Part shown: positions 11,063-19,689 of the stretch, piece after piece
Layout: each line of letters begins with the position of its first letter
How positions within the stretch are numbered: the first letter of the stretch is position 1
NCBI RefSeq assembly: GCF_014204625.1
Contig: NZ_JACHLU010000003.1
Location: forward strand, 186,001 to 250,000
Source: Gillisella vitis
Lineage (GTDB): Bacteria; Pseudomonadota; Alphaproteobacteria; Rhizobiales; Rhizobiaceae
DNA: 64,000 bases
Reading direction: 5' to 3'
Translations under genes and position numbers: made by a program
The notes under the pieces: generated by a model
The model's database searches: none
What the model was told of the DNA's origin: nothing
The model's input: the letters and a program-made list of their open reading frames with translations, nothing else

Positions 11063-11488
11063 ATGACTGAGACGACAAAAACGCTGGAAGAGCTTTGCGC
11101 GGAACGCGGTATGCGCATGACCGAGCAGCGCAGGATCATTGCCCGCATTCTGGAGGAATCCGAGGATCACCCGGATGTCGAAGAGCTGTATCATCGCTCG
11201 TCCGCCGTCGATGCCCGGATTTCGATCTCCACCGTCTATCGAACGGTCAAGCTGTTTGAGGATGCGGGCATTATTGCCCGGCATGACTTCCGCGATGGCC
11301 GCTCACGCTATGAGACTGTGCCGGAAGAACATCACGATCACCTGATTGATCTGAAAAACGGTGTGGTGATTGAATTTCGCTCCCCTGAAATCGAGGCTTT
11401 GCAGGAAAAAATTGCCCGTGAACACGGGTTTACGCTCGTGGATCACCGGCTGGAGCTGTACGGCGTGCCGCTCAAGAAGGACGACTAG
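11063..11488 (+). CDS. fur: Fur-family metal-responsive regulator (Mur-like in rhizobia)
   Basis: Fur-family repressor of 141 residues. It has the winged helix RMTEQRRIIARILEESEDHPDVEELYHRS followed by the recognition helix ISISTVYRTVKLFEDAGII, and the metal site EEHHDHLIDLKNG at about residues 92-104. It lacks the C-terminal CxxC structural zinc pair of E. coli Fur. In rhizobia the orthologue is often called Mur because it responds mainly to manganese; that role is taken from the family and is not visible here. It is followed by a repeat region rather than by its operon partners. Confidence 0.88.
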   Translation: MTETTKTLEELCAERGMRMTEQRRIIARILEESEDHPDVEELYHRSSAVDARISISTVYRTVKLFEDAGIIARHDFRDGRSRYETVPEEHHDHLIDLKNGVVIEFRSPEIEALQEKIAREHGFTLVDHRLELYGVPLKKDD

Positions 11489-11526
11489 GGTTTGTCAGGA
11501 AAAAGTGGAGCACGGTTTTTTCGAGA
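11488..11526 (-). repeat. Family B repeat fragment
   Basis: GTTTGTCAGGAAAAAGTGGA and the following CACGGTTTTTTCGAG match the right-hand part of the family B element in reverse orientation (CCACTTTTTCCTGACAA). It begins directly at the Fur gene's stop codon. Confidence 0.6.
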
Positions 11527-11608
11527 AGGGGAACTCACCCAGGAGCGTGATGATTTTGTGTGGTTTAATCTTGGGGTATGCGACGCATATGTTTTCGCGT
11601 GCCGTTTA

Positions 11609-11745
11609 CCCCCTCATCCCCCTGCCGGGACCTTCTCCCCGCTGGGGAGAAGAGACCATACGACAGCTCCGTTTCTGATGATGCGGCGGTCAATCCTCGG
11701 CTCTTCTCCCCAGCGGGGAGAAGGTGGCGGCAGCCGGATGAGGGG
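11609..11745. repeat. RIME-like rhizobial intergenic mosaic element
   Basis: Two large inverted arms: CCCCCTCATC...GACCTTCTCCCCGCTGGGGAGA on the left (11609-11653) and TTCTCCCCAGCGGGGAGAAG...GGATGAGGGGG on the right (11702-11745). Each arm itself contains a palindrome, TTCTCCCC..GGGGAGAA. This matches the known style of the RIME1 repeats of rhizobia (established knowledge of the family; not searched). It occupies most of the 353-bp gap between the Fur gene and plsC; I see no gene in that gap. Confidence 0.8.
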
Positions 11746-11841
11746 GCGGCGCAGCCGAGAAATATTTCCATACTGTCCTCTCGTTCAATCCAAACCAGAC
11801 AAAATCGCATCTTTGACGATGTCCGCGCAGATAGGTCTGAT

Positions 11842-12639
11842 GTGATTATCAAACTCAGAACCTGGTTTTTCCTTTCGTTGCTGGTGCTCGTCACCTTGGT
11901 GATGCTGCCGTTTCAACTGATCGGTTTGAAGTTTGATCTCAGACTGCGCCGTGTTTTGCCGCGCTATTGGCATCGGTTTGCCTGTCTGGTGCTGGGCCTC
12001 AAAGTGCGCGTGCATGGTAAGCCAGAAGTGCGCCGCCCGCTGATGCTGGCCTCCAATCACACCTCCTGGAGCGATATTCTCGTGCTCAGCTCCATTGACG
12101 ATATGGTGTTTATTGCCAAGACCGAGGTGGCTGACTGGCCAATTTTTGGCACGCTGGCCAAGTTGCAAAAAAGTGTTTTTGTCCGCCGAGAGGAAAAACG
12201 CTCCACCGGCAATCAGGCCAATGATATTGCCGAGCGCATGGCTGATGGTGAAATCGTTGTGTTGTTTCCAGAAGGCACAACATCCGATGGCAATCGGTTG
12301 CTGCCGATCAAATCCTCGCTGTTTGGGGCGGCGGCCATGGCTTTGCCTCTGGCCCCGGAAGGCGTGGTCTATATCCAGCCGGTTGCCATTGCCTATACCG
12401 GCTTTCATGGAATGCCGATGGGCCGCTATCACCGAACCATTACCAGTTGGCCCGGTGATGTGACGCTGGTGCCGCATCTCATGGGCATCATGCGGGCGAT
12501 GGCGCTGGAAGTGGATGTCTGTTTTGGTGAGCCGGTGGAATATCGCGCAGGCAGCAACCGTAAACAGGTGAGCGCCAAGGTGGAGGCCGAAATTCGCCGT
12601 ATGCTGGCCTCGAAATTGCTGGGCCGCGAGATTGAATAG
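11842..12639 (+). CDS. plsC: 1-acyl-sn-glycerol-3-phosphate acyltransferase (PlsC family)
   Basis: Converts lysophosphatidic acid to phosphatidic acid at the inner membrane. The 265-residue protein has an N-terminal hydrophobic segment (TWFFLSLLVLVTLVMLPFQLIG), the HX4D catalytic motif in ASNHTSWSDILVL at about residues 71-83, and the glycerophosphate-binding FPEGTTSDG at about 142-150. A longer frame open from 11578 would translate the RIME repeat, so the GTG at 11842 is chosen; homologues begin with a similar short IxLRTW sequence. It is 64 bp upstream of miaB. Confidence 0.88.
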   Translation: MIIKLRTWFFLSLLVLVTLVMLPFQLIGLKFDLRLRRVLPRYWHRFACLVLGLKVRVHGKPEVRRPLMLASNHTSWSDILVLSSIDDMVFIAKTEVADWPIFGTLAKLQKSVFVRREEKRSTGNQANDIAERMADGEIVVLFPEGTTSDGNRLLPIKSSLFGAAAMALPLAPEGVVYIQPVAIAYTGFHGMPMGRYHRTITSWPGDVTLVPHLMGIMRAMALEVDVCFGEPVEYRAGSNRKQVSAKVEAEIRRMLASKLLGREIE

Positions 12640-12703
12640 CGCCATCTGCGCTGAACGTGATTTTTCGGTTTAATCTGGCAGCAAAAAGCACTAAATAGCG
12701 GCC

Positions 12704-14119
12704 ATGACCCAAGATACACAAAGCCTCATCTCATCGGCAGAGCCGCCAGCTGTCGCAATTGAACCCGGCCACAACGCCCGTAAAGTGTTCATCAAGACCT
12801 ACGGCTGTCAGATGAATGTTTACGACAGCACCCGCATGGCTGATGCTTTGTCAGCGGATGGCTATGTGCAGACCGAGAATGTGGAAGAGGCCAGCCTCGT
12901 CCTGCTCAACACCTGTCATATCCGTGAAAAGGCTGCCGATAAGGTCTATTCCGCGCTGGGTCGTTTGCGTGAGATGAAAAAACTGCGCCATGCCAAGGGC
13001 GAGGAATTCATGATTGGCGTTGCGGGCTGCGTGGCGCAGGCCGAGGGTGCCGAGATTGTGCGGCGTGAGCCGGGCGTGGACGTGGTGGTGGGGCCGCAAA
13101 CCTATCACCGCCTGCCGAACGCGCTGAAGCAGGCGCGGCTGGGCAAGCGGGTTGTTGATACCGAATATGCGGTGGAAGACAAATTCGAGCATTTGCCCGA
13201 TCCCACCAGGACCCCCGGCAGAAAAAGAGCGGTGACGGCCTTTCTCACGGTTCAGGAAGGCTGCGATAAATTCTGTACCTTCTGCGTTGTGCCCTATACC
13301 CGTGGCTCGGAAGTCTCGCGGCCCTTGTCGCAATTGATCATCGAGGCCAAGCGTCTGGTGGAGAGTGGCGTGCGCGAAATCACCCTGCTGGGCCAGAATG
13401 TCAACGCATGGCATGGCGAAGGCCCTGATGGCAAAGAAATGGGCTTGGGCGATCTGCTCTATAAGCTGGCCGAAATCGATGGTCTGGCCCGCCTGCGCTA
13501 CACCACCAGCCATCCACGCGATATGGACGACCGGCTGATTGAGGCGCATCGGGATCTGCGCACCCTGATGCCTTATCTGCATCTTCCCGTGCAGGCAGGC
13601 TCGGATCGGATTCTGAAAGCCATGAACCGTCGCCACAAGGCAGCCGACTACATTGCCCTGATTGAGCGTATTCGAAATGCCCGCCCGGACATTGCCCTGT
13701 CGGGCGATTTTATCGTCGGTTTTCCCGGCGAGACCGATGCGGACTTTGAAGACACCATGAAACTGGTGGAAACCATCGGCTATGCACAGGCTTTTTCGTT
13801 CAAATATTCGTCGCGTCCGGGCACGCCCGGCGCCGATCTTCCCGACCATGTCGATGAGGATTTGAAGACGGAACGGCTGGCCCGGTTGCAGGAATTGCTG
13901 TTAAAACAACAGCATGACTTTGCCCGCTCGCTGGTGGGCAAGACCATTGATCTGCTGTTGGAAAAGCCGGGCCGTATGCCGGGGCAAATTATTGGCCGTT
14001 CTCCTTGGCTTCAGTCTGTAAATGTTGATGCAAAAACATCGCAGATAGGTGACATTATTCAGGTACGAATCACGGATGTCGGCCCAAACAGCTTGTTTGC
14101 CGAGGTGGCAGAGGGTTAG
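12704..14119 (+). CDS. miaB: tRNA-2-methylthio-N6-dimethylallyladenosine synthase
   Basis: Radical-SAM methylthiotransferase that adds a methylthio group to A37 of tRNAs. It carries three N-terminal cluster cysteines ([30 protein letters not shown]) and the radical-SAM motif CDKFCTFC at about residues 187-194, followed by a C-terminal TRAM region. Its length of 471 residues is normal. An N-terminal extension of about 25 residues before KVFIKTYGC is typical of rhizobial homologues. It is followed closely by phoH and ybeY, the usual cluster. Confidence 0.97.
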   Translation: MTQDTQSLISSAEPPAVAIEPGHNARKVFIKTYGCQMNVYDSTRMADALSADGYVQTENVEEASLVLLNTCHIREKAADKVYSALGRLREMKKLRHAKGEEFMIGVAGCVAQAEGAEIVRREPGVDVVVGPQTYHRLPNALKQARLGKRVVDTEYAVEDKFEHLPDPTRTPGRKRAVTAFLTVQEGCDKFCTFCVVPYTRGSEVSRPLSQLIIEAKRLVESGVREITLLGQNVNAWHGEGPDGKEMGLGDLLYKLAEIDGLARLRYTTSHPRDMDDRLIEAHRDLRTLMPYLHLPVQAGSDRILKAMNRRHKAADYIALIERIRNARPDIALSGDFIVGFPGETDADFEDTMKLVETIGYAQAFSFKYSSRPGTPGADLPDHVDEDLKTERLARLQELLLKQQHDFARSLVGKTIDLLLEKPGRMPGQIIGRSPWLQSVNVDAKTSQIGDIIQVRITDVGPNSLFAEVAEG

Positions 14120-14158
14120 AGTGGGGGTCTCATCTCAGGTTAACGGGAGCCTCATCGC

Positions 14159-15211
14159 TTGAACGCATCAGAAGTGGTCACCTCACCCTCGCGCAACACC
14201 AAAACCGCTGCGACCGACGCCAATCACTTTATACTGACGTTCGAGAACAACCGACATGCCAGCGAGCTTTTCGGTCAGTTCGATCAAAATCTGAAACTGC
14301 TGGAACAGCGACTGGCCATTCAGGCCAGCGCACGCGGCAATTCGGTGTCCATCACCGGCGAGGTGATGGCCACCAATCAGGCCCGCCGGGCGCTGGATTT
14401 TCTCTATGCCAAAATCCAGAGCGGTGGATCGGTCGAGGCCTCCGACGTTGAAGGTGCCATCCGCATGGCGGTGGCCGCCGATGATCAGCTGACGCTGCCA
14501 ACACTGGAGCGCAAATCCAAGCTGACCATGGCGCAGATTTCCACGCGCAAGAAAACCATTGTTGCCAGAACCCCGACGCAGGATGCCTATATGCGGGCGC
14601 TGGAGCGCTCCGAGCTGGTGTTTGGCGTAGGCCCGGCTGGTACTGGCAAAACCTATCTGGCTGTAGCGCAAGCGGCCCAATTGCTGGAGCGCGGTGCGGT
14701 GGATCGCATCATCCTGTCGCGTCCAGCCGTGGAAGCGGGTGAGCGGCTGGGCTTCTTGCCGGGTGATCTGAAGGACAAGGTCGATCCTTACCTGCGGCCG
14801 CTCTATGATGCGCTCTATGACATGATGCCGGGTGACAAGGTGGAACGCGCCATTACCGCAGGCGTCATCGAAATTGCTCCGCTGGCCTTCATGCGTGGCC
14901 GCACGCTGGCCAATGCTGCGGTTATTCTTGATGAGGCGCAAAACACCACATCCATGCAGATGAAGATGTTTTTGACCCGTCTTGGCGAAAATGCCCGCAT
15001 GATCATCACGGGCGACCCAAGTCAGGTGGACTTGCCGCGTGGCGTCACCTCCGGTCTGGTCGAGGCGCTGCGCATCCTGCAAGGCGTGGAAGGCGTGTCG
15101 TTTGTGCGCTTCAAGGATGTCGATGTTGTGCGCCATCCTCTTGTTGGACGCATCGTCAAGGCGTATGACGCGCAATATGCGCAACCCGAAGAAAGCGATA
15201 TTGCCGGATAG
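14159..15211 (+). CDS. phoH: PhoH-family ATPase (PhoH/YbeZ)
   Basis: Cytoplasmic P-loop ATPase related to the helicase superfamily. The YbeZ branch works with YbeY in ribosome and RNA quality control, which matches its place 17 bp before ybeY. The 350-residue protein has Walker A GPAGTGKTYLAV at about residues 159-170 and Walker B AAVILDEAQNTT at about 256-267. Translation probably begins at the TTG at 14159: GGGAG lies 9 bases upstream and the resulting N-terminus MNASEVVT resembles homologues. Despite the name there is no sign of phosphate control here. Confidence 0.94.
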   Translation: MNASEVVTSPSRNTKTAATDANHFILTFENNRHASELFGQFDQNLKLLEQRLAIQASARGNSVSITGEVMATNQARRALDFLYAKIQSGGSVEASDVEGAIRMAVAADDQLTLPTLERKSKLTMAQISTRKKTIVARTPTQDAYMRALERSELVFGVGPAGTGKTYLAVAQAAQLLERGAVDRIILSRPAVEAGERLGFLPGDLKDKVDPYLRPLYDALYDMMPGDKVERAITAGVIEIAPLAFMRGRTLANAAVILDEAQNTTSMQMKMFLTRLGENARMIITGDPSQVDLPRGVTSGLVEALRILQGVEGVSFVRFKDVDVVRHPLVGRIVKAYDAQYAQPEESDIAG

Positions 15212-15228
15212 TACCGGCACTGGCATCC

Positions 15229-15720
15229 ATGCAAAAACTTGAGATACAAATTGCCGTTGAAGACGGAGACTGGCCAGCGGAAGATGTGCTGGAGGCTATC
15301 AGTGAGCGGGTTTTGACTGCGGCGGCGGAGTTTCTTGCCGTCGAAGGTCAGCCTTTTCCAGCCATGCCGACAGAGCTTTCGTTGGTGTTTACCAGCGATG
15401 AGGATATTCGCGCCATCAATGCCGAATGGCGCAGTCAGGACAAGCCCACCAATGTCCTGTCGTTTCCCGCCTATCCGATTGTGCCCGGCGACACGCCCGG
15501 TCCCATGCTGGGCGACATCATCATCGCCCGTGAAACGGTGGAGCGTGAAGCGGTCGAGCTAGGCAAAAGCTTTGATGACCATCTCACGCACCTGATGGTG
15601 CATGGATTTTTGCATCTTTTCGGCTATGATCATATGGAAGATGAAGAGGCCGAGGAAATGGAAGGGCTGGAGACTCGCATTCTGGCGCGTCTCGGTTTAT
15701 CTGATCCCTATGCTGTATAA
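15229..15720 (+). CDS. ybeY: Endoribonuclease YbeY (rRNA maturation factor)
   Basis: Zinc-dependent endoribonuclease needed for 16S rRNA 3'-end maturation and ribosome quality control. The 163-residue protein has the diagnostic metal motif HGFLHLFGYDH at about residues 124-134 (H3 pattern), preceded by the conserved NVLSFPAYP region. It sits between phoH and the CorC-like gene, the usual order (phoH-ybeY-corC-lnt). Confidence 0.96.
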   Translation: MQKLEIQIAVEDGDWPAEDVLEAISERVLTAAAEFLAVEGQPFPAMPTELSLVFTSDEDIRAINAEWRSQDKPTNVLSFPAYPIVPGDTPGPMLGDIIIARETVEREAVELGKSFDDHLTHLMVHGFLHLFGYDHMEDEEAEEMEGLETRILARLGLSDPYAV

Positions 15721-15837
15721 TGGCTGACATCCGCTGCGATGTCAGGTTAAACTGTTCAGCGATTTAAAATGCTGCCGCGCATTGATGGATGCGGCGGCGC
15801 TGCAAGGGCCAGAAGCCCTGTTTGATAGAATGGTAAA

Positions 15838-16905
15838 ATGAGCGACTTTTCGACACGACCGGCCTCGGAGGCCACAAAGGAGCAGGACAGCTCCTCCTCG
15901 GAAGAGGGATCAAGTTCCCAGCGAAGTCCCGCGGCCCACAAGCCGCATTCCTCGTTCTGGGCACGTGCTGCCCGCATATTGAGGCCCGGCTATCGGGCAA
16001 GCCTGCGCGAAGACATCACCGATGCGCTGATGTCCGATCAGGGAGCCGATCAGGCCTTTTCCGCTGATGAGCGGGCGATGTTGCAAAACATATTGCGCTT
16101 TCGGGAAGTGCGCGTTGAAGATGTGATGATTCCGCGCTCTGACATCAAAGCCGTCGATGTCAGTATTTCCATCGGAGCTTTGATGACGCTGTTTCAGCAA
16201 ACCGGCCATTCCCGTATGCCGGTCTACTGCGAAACGCTGGATGATCCGCGTGGCATGGTTCATATCCGCGATCTGCTCTCCTACATCACACTCAAGGCGC
16301 TGAACGGCAATGGGCTTGATCTGGCCTGCGTTGATCTGGGTGTGACCATTGAAGAAGCGGGCATCATCCGCTCCATTCTGTTTGTGCCGTCTGCCATGCA
16401 GGCCTCTGATCTTCTGGCGCGGATGCAGGCGGCCAGAACCCAGATGGCCGTGGTGATTGATGAGCATGGCGGCACCGATGGTCTGGTGTCCCATGAAGAC
16501 ATTGTCGAGATGGTTGTGGGCGATATTGAGGATGAGCATGACAAGGAAGAGGCGCTGGTCACCCGCGTTTCCGATGATGTCTATCTCGCCGATGCCCGCA
16601 TTGAGCTGGAAGAAATTGCCGAAGCCGTCGGCCCGGATTTTGACATCAGCGAGGAAATTGATGAAGTCGATACGCTTGGCGGGTTGATTTCAGCAGCAAT
16701 TGGCCGCGTTCCGCAGCGGGGCGAAGTGGTGCAGGCCGTTGCAGGCTTTGAGCTGCATATTCTCGATGCTGATCCTCGGCGGGTCAAGCGGGTCCGCATC
16801 ACCCGCATGGCACCCATTGCCCGGCGCATACAGGAACAAACTGCGGCAACTGGTGCAGACCGTGATCGGCGCACGCTGTCAGCGGATACGACCTCCAATC
16901 CATAA
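15838..16905 (+). CDS. CBS-domain protein of the HlyC/CorC (TlyC hemolysin-like) family
   Basis: Cytoplasmic 355-residue protein with a paired CBS module (VEDVMIPRSDIKAVDVSISI and the DLLARMQAARTQMAVVIDEHGGTDGLVSHEDIVEMVVGDIEDE stretch) and a C-terminal CorC/HlyC transporter-associated domain (VYLADARIELEEIAEAVG). The DUF21 membrane domain of larger family members is absent, as in E. coli CorC, a protein linked to magnesium/cobalt efflux. The N-terminus is serine/glutamate-rich and low in complexity. It lies between ybeY and lnt as in other alphaproteobacteria. Confidence 0.9.
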   Translation: MSDFSTRPASEATKEQDSSSSEEGSSSQRSPAAHKPHSSFWARAARILRPGYRASLREDITDALMSDQGADQAFSADERAMLQNILRFREVRVEDVMIPRSDIKAVDVSISIGALMTLFQQTGHSRMPVYCETLDDPRGMVHIRDLLSYITLKALNGNGLDLACVDLGVTIEEAGIIRSILFVPSAMQASDLLARMQAARTQMAVVIDEHGGTDGLVSHEDIVEMVVGDIEDEHDKEEALVTRVSDDVYLADARIELEEIAEAVGPDFDISEEIDEVDTLGGLISAAIGRVPQRGEVVQAVAGFELHILDADPRRVKRVRITRMAPIARRIQEQTAATGADRDRRTLSADTTSNP

Positions 16906-16954
16906 AGCTGTCGCATAAATCCCGACGCCTGCGACATATGATGGATATGAACCT

Positions 16955-16995
16955 ATAGAGTTTGTCAGGTTCAGATCGAACCTGACAAACTCTAT
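16955..16995. repeat. Perfect 18-bp hairpin (family B end piece)
   Basis: ATAGAGTTTGTCAGGTTC, a 5-nt loop, then its exact complement GAACCTGACAAACTCTAT. The arm is the left end of the family B repeat. It directly abuts the family A repeat that starts at 16997. No T-tract follows on either strand. Confidence 0.8.
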
Positions 16996-16996
16996 G

Positions 16997-17094
16997 GCAT
17001 CGTGCCATAAACCGGAATCGGCACGATGCTATAGCTTTTTGTTTTTGCATCGGATTTTTCCGAAAACCAGGGCCGCTTTTCGGTCCGATGCTCT
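16997..17094 (+). repeat. Family A intergenic repeat, copy 2
   Basis: 98 bp, the same length as the copy at 9717-9814 with about 8 differences, most of them in the loops and spacers. It lies in the 432-bp gap between the CorC-like gene and lnt. The rest of that gap (17095-17337) holds no gene I can support; an open frame runs through it into lnt but starts inside repeat-flanking sequence. Confidence 0.85.
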
Positions 17095-17337
17095 ACGGGG
17101 CGCATGGCGCTTTTTTGCGTGATTCGCCATTGCGCAATGGCTTTTCCAGAATCAACGACAGAAAAATTATACAGCAAATATAATGTCTTGCAGTATCATG
17201 CTCCATCCATGGCAGACGGTGCTATAAACCTCAACGTTGATGAAACGCGCCTGTCGAAACGAGAGCGCATAGCAGGGCTGTATGCATTTTCTCGGTCGTG
17301 GCCATGGAATGCTCAAGGGAAAAAAAGGGACATCTGT

Positions 17338-18933
17338 ATGGAGCGGATTGCTGCGAGAATCATGCTGCTGGATGGGTGGCGTCGCGCCGCTCTGGCTTTT
17401 GTTTCGGGGGCGGCCTGTGCGCTGGCGCTGCCGCCAGTCAGCTTTTTGGCCCCGGTCTTTCTGTCGTTTCCGGTGCTGGTCTGGCTGCTGGATGGTGCCA
17501 GCGGTGATCCGCACAAGCGATGGTCGGTGGGTCTGCGGCAGGCCTTTTACATAGGCTGGCTGTTTGGCTTCGGCTATTGTGTTGCGGGTCTATGGTGGCT
17601 GGGCAATGCCTTGATGGTCGAGGCCGATGAATTTGCCTGGGCCTTGCCGCTTGCGGTGCTGGGTCTTCCAGCGGTGCTCGCACTCTTCTATGGTCTGGCC
17701 TGTGCGGGTGCGCGCCTGCTCTGGTCTGAGGGCGTTGGCCGTATCGCGGTTCTGGCGGCCGCTTTCGGTCTTGTCGAATGGTTGCGTAGCTTCATTGCCA
17801 CCGGCTTTCCGTGGAATGCCATTGGCTATACGGCCATGCCCATACCGTTGATGATGCAGTCGGCCAGCGTATTGGGGCTTTTTGGCGTATCAGCGCTTGC
17901 GGTGTTTGTGTTTGCAGCGCCGGCCCTGCTTGGAACCCGCCGTGGCATGGCTTTTGGCTTGTCGCTGGCGGTGCTGCTGGTGGGGCTGCATCTTGGTTAT
18001 GGTGCCTATCGGCTCTCTTTGCCTGTTGCGGCTGGTGATGGTGCACAGCAGCTCACGGTGCGACTGGTGCAGCCCAATATCGATCAGGCTGCCAAGATGA
18101 ATGACGACGATCGGGTGGCGATTTTCGAAAAACATTTGCGTCTGACTGCCTTGCCGCCGCAGCCGGGACAGAAGCAGCCTGACATTATTGTCTGGCCGGA
18201 GACCACCATTCCCTTCATCCTCACTGAAAATCCGGATGCTTTGCGCCAGATTTCCCAAACGCTCAAAGAGGGCCAGTTGCTGATCACCGGCACGGTGCGC
18301 TCTGAAGATCAGGGGCCGGGAATGGCCCCGAGATACTATAACTCCATCTATGTCATCGACAGCAAAGGGCAGATTATCGCCGCCGCCGACAAGGTCCATC
18401 TTGTTCCATTCGGAGAGTATGTGCCATTTCAGGATATTCTTTCAAGGGTGGGAATGACCAATATCATCGACCTTCCAGGCGGGTTTTCGCCGGGTGCGAA
18501 GCGATCCTTATTGAGCCTGCCGAATGGTCTGAAGCTCTATCCGCTGATCTGCTACGAGATCATCTTTCCAGACGAAATCACGGCTGGAATGATGGGTGCC
18601 AACGCCATTGTCAATGTGACCAACGATGCCTGGTTTGGTGATTCTCCCGGTCCCTATCAACATTTGCAGCAGGCCAGATTACGCGCCGTCGAGACAGGAC
18701 TGCCTGTTATTCGCGCCGCGAATAATGGCATTTCCGCCACAATTGATCCTTTGGGCCGCATTGTTTCGGGTTTGCGATTAAACGCGGAAGGCGCAGAAGA
18801 TACAACCGTGGATTTTTCTTTTTTGAGCAAACAGACGCGATTTCCAGTGAAATACAACTTTTGGATAGTAACCATTTTGTTATTATCTTTAGGTGTAATT
18901 TCGCGCTCAGGTTTTATTTCAAGAGTGAATTGA
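17338..18933 (+). CDS. lnt: Apolipoprotein N-acyltransferase
   Basis: Inner-membrane enzyme that adds the third acyl chain to lipoproteins. The 531-residue protein has several N-terminal transmembrane segments and a periplasmic nitrilase-type domain with all three catalytic residues visible: E in VWPETTIPF, K in ADKVHLVPFGEYVPF and C in PLICYEIIFPDE. ATG 17338 (MERIAARIML) is chosen because AGGGA lies 7 bases before it and homologues start here; the frame is open about 78 codons further upstream. The last part of the gene is more AT-rich than its neighbours. Confidence 0.94.
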   Translation: MERIAARIMLLDGWRRAALAFVSGAACALALPPVSFLAPVFLSFPVLVWLLDGASGDPHKRWSVGLRQAFYIGWLFGFGYCVAGLWWLGNALMVEADEFAWALPLAVLGLPAVLALFYGLACAGARLLWSEGVGRIAVLAAAFGLVEWLRSFIATGFPWNAIGYTAMPIPLMMQSASVLGLFGVSALAVFVFAAPALLGTRRGMAFGLSLAVLLVGLHLGYGAYRLSLPVAAGDGAQQLTVRLVQPNIDQAAKMNDDDRVAIFEKHLRLTALPPQPGQKQPDIIVWPETTIPFILTENPDALRQISQTLKEGQLLITGTVRSEDQGPGMAPRYYNSIYVIDSKGQIIAAADKVHLVPFGEYVPFQDILSRVGMTNIIDLPGGFSPGAKRSLLSLPNGLKLYPLICYEIIFPDEITAGMMGANAIVNVTNDAWFGDSPGPYQHLQQARLRAVETGLPVIRAANNGISATIDPLGRIVSGLRLNAEGAEDTTVDFSFLSKQTRFPVKYNFWIVTILLLSLGVISRSGFISRVN

Positions 18934-19092
18934 CCAAAAACCCCTAAAAATGCATAGTGTGTCTACTTGGTGGTGCTTGGAATTCTTTGGTTGAGGTTTG
19001 TTGCGTCACAACGTAACGTTCCAGAAAGTTGCAAGCACTACGAGTTATGACAGATTACCAATTTCACTACTAACCATTGTCAGGATTGCGAC

Positions 19093-19515
19093 ATGCTCGA
19101 AAACAAGAAAAAACCGAACCCGATCGACATCCATGTCGGTAGCCGGATTCGCCTTCGTCGGACCATGCTTGGCATGAGCCAGGAAAAGCTGGGTGAGGCC
19201 TTGGGCATCACATTTCAGCAAATCCAGAAGTACGAAAAAGGCACAAACCGCGTTGGTGCCAGCCGGCTTCAAAACATTTCCACCATCCTCAACGTTCCTG
19301 TGTCCTTCTTCTTCGAAGACGCTCCAGGCGAACAGGCTGCGGGTGGCGCTGCTGGCTTCTCCGAAGCTGCAAGCTCCAACTATGTTGTGGACTTCCTGTC
19401 TTCGTCGGAAGGTCTCCAGCTCAATCGTGCATTTGTTAAGATTAATGACCCTAAAGTTCGGCGCAAAGTTGTCGATCTGGTCAAGGCTCTCTCGGCCGAG
19501 GCTGAAGCCGAATAA
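19093..19515 (+). CDS. praR: XRE-family regulator, PraR-like
   Basis: Helix-turn-helix regulator of 140 residues. The Cro/CI-type domain is IDIHVGSRIRLRRTMLGMSQEKLGEALGITFQQIQKYEKGTNRVGASRLQNIS (about residues 10-63). The C-terminal half, including SSNYVVDFLSSSEGLQLNRAFVKI, matches what I recall of rhizobial PraR/PhrR, which controls biofilm formation and quorum sensing in Rhizobium leguminosarum and sits next to metK. That role is from the family. The gene has its own terminator, and 159 bp of gene-free DNA separates it from lnt. Confidence 0.85.
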   Translation: MLENKKKPNPIDIHVGSRIRLRRTMLGMSQEKLGEALGITFQQIQKYEKGTNRVGASRLQNISTILNVPVSFFFEDAPGEQAAGGAAGFSEAASSNYVVDFLSSSEGLQLNRAFVKINDPKVRRKVVDLVKALSAEAEAE

Positions 19516-19535
19516 TCGGCCTTGAGGCAGCGCTT

Positions 19536-19567
19536 AAAAAAAAGCGGCGTGCGGGCCGCTTTTTTTG
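19536..19567 (+). terminator. Intrinsic terminator after praR
   Basis: AAAAGCGGC, loop GTGCGG, then GCCGCTTTTTTT. Strong GC stem with a T-tract, flanked by A and T runs so it could also work on the other strand. Confidence 0.92.
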
Positions 19568-19597
19568 CGCCCTGGTCACATTCGGGAAAGGAATGCT

Positions 19598-19619
19598 GAC
19601 ATAAAGATATATTTATGTC
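19598..19619. promoter_or_regulatory. AT-rich 22-bp palindrome upstream of metK
   Basis: GACATAAA, centre GATATA, TTTATGTC: two perfect 8-bp arms about 70 bp before the metK start. It looks like a dimeric operator. The regulator is unknown; PraR, encoded just upstream, is the obvious candidate, but that is only inference. Confidence 0.45.
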
Positions 19620-19689
19620 GTTGTGTTCTTGTTTTTGTGACGCTGAACCTCTAACACAGCAAGACCTAGTTCATTGAGGGGAATCCCGC

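Noticed and set aside
11578..11841. N-terminal extension of PlsC by 88 codons
   Set aside because: It would translate the RIME repeat; homologues start near the GTG at 11842.
12851..13849. 332-codon minus-strand frame opposite miaB
   Set aside because: miaB has full radical-SAM motifs; the antisense frame is a codon-bias shadow.
17104..17337. N-terminal extension of Lnt by 78 codons
   Set aside because: No ribosome site, begins beside a repeat, and the extra residues do not look like an Lnt N-terminus; ATG 17338 has a good ribosome site.
19568..19689. SAM riboswitch in the metK leader
   Set aside because: I looked for SAM-II or SAM/SAH-like pseudoknot patterns and found only the praR terminator and a simple dyad.
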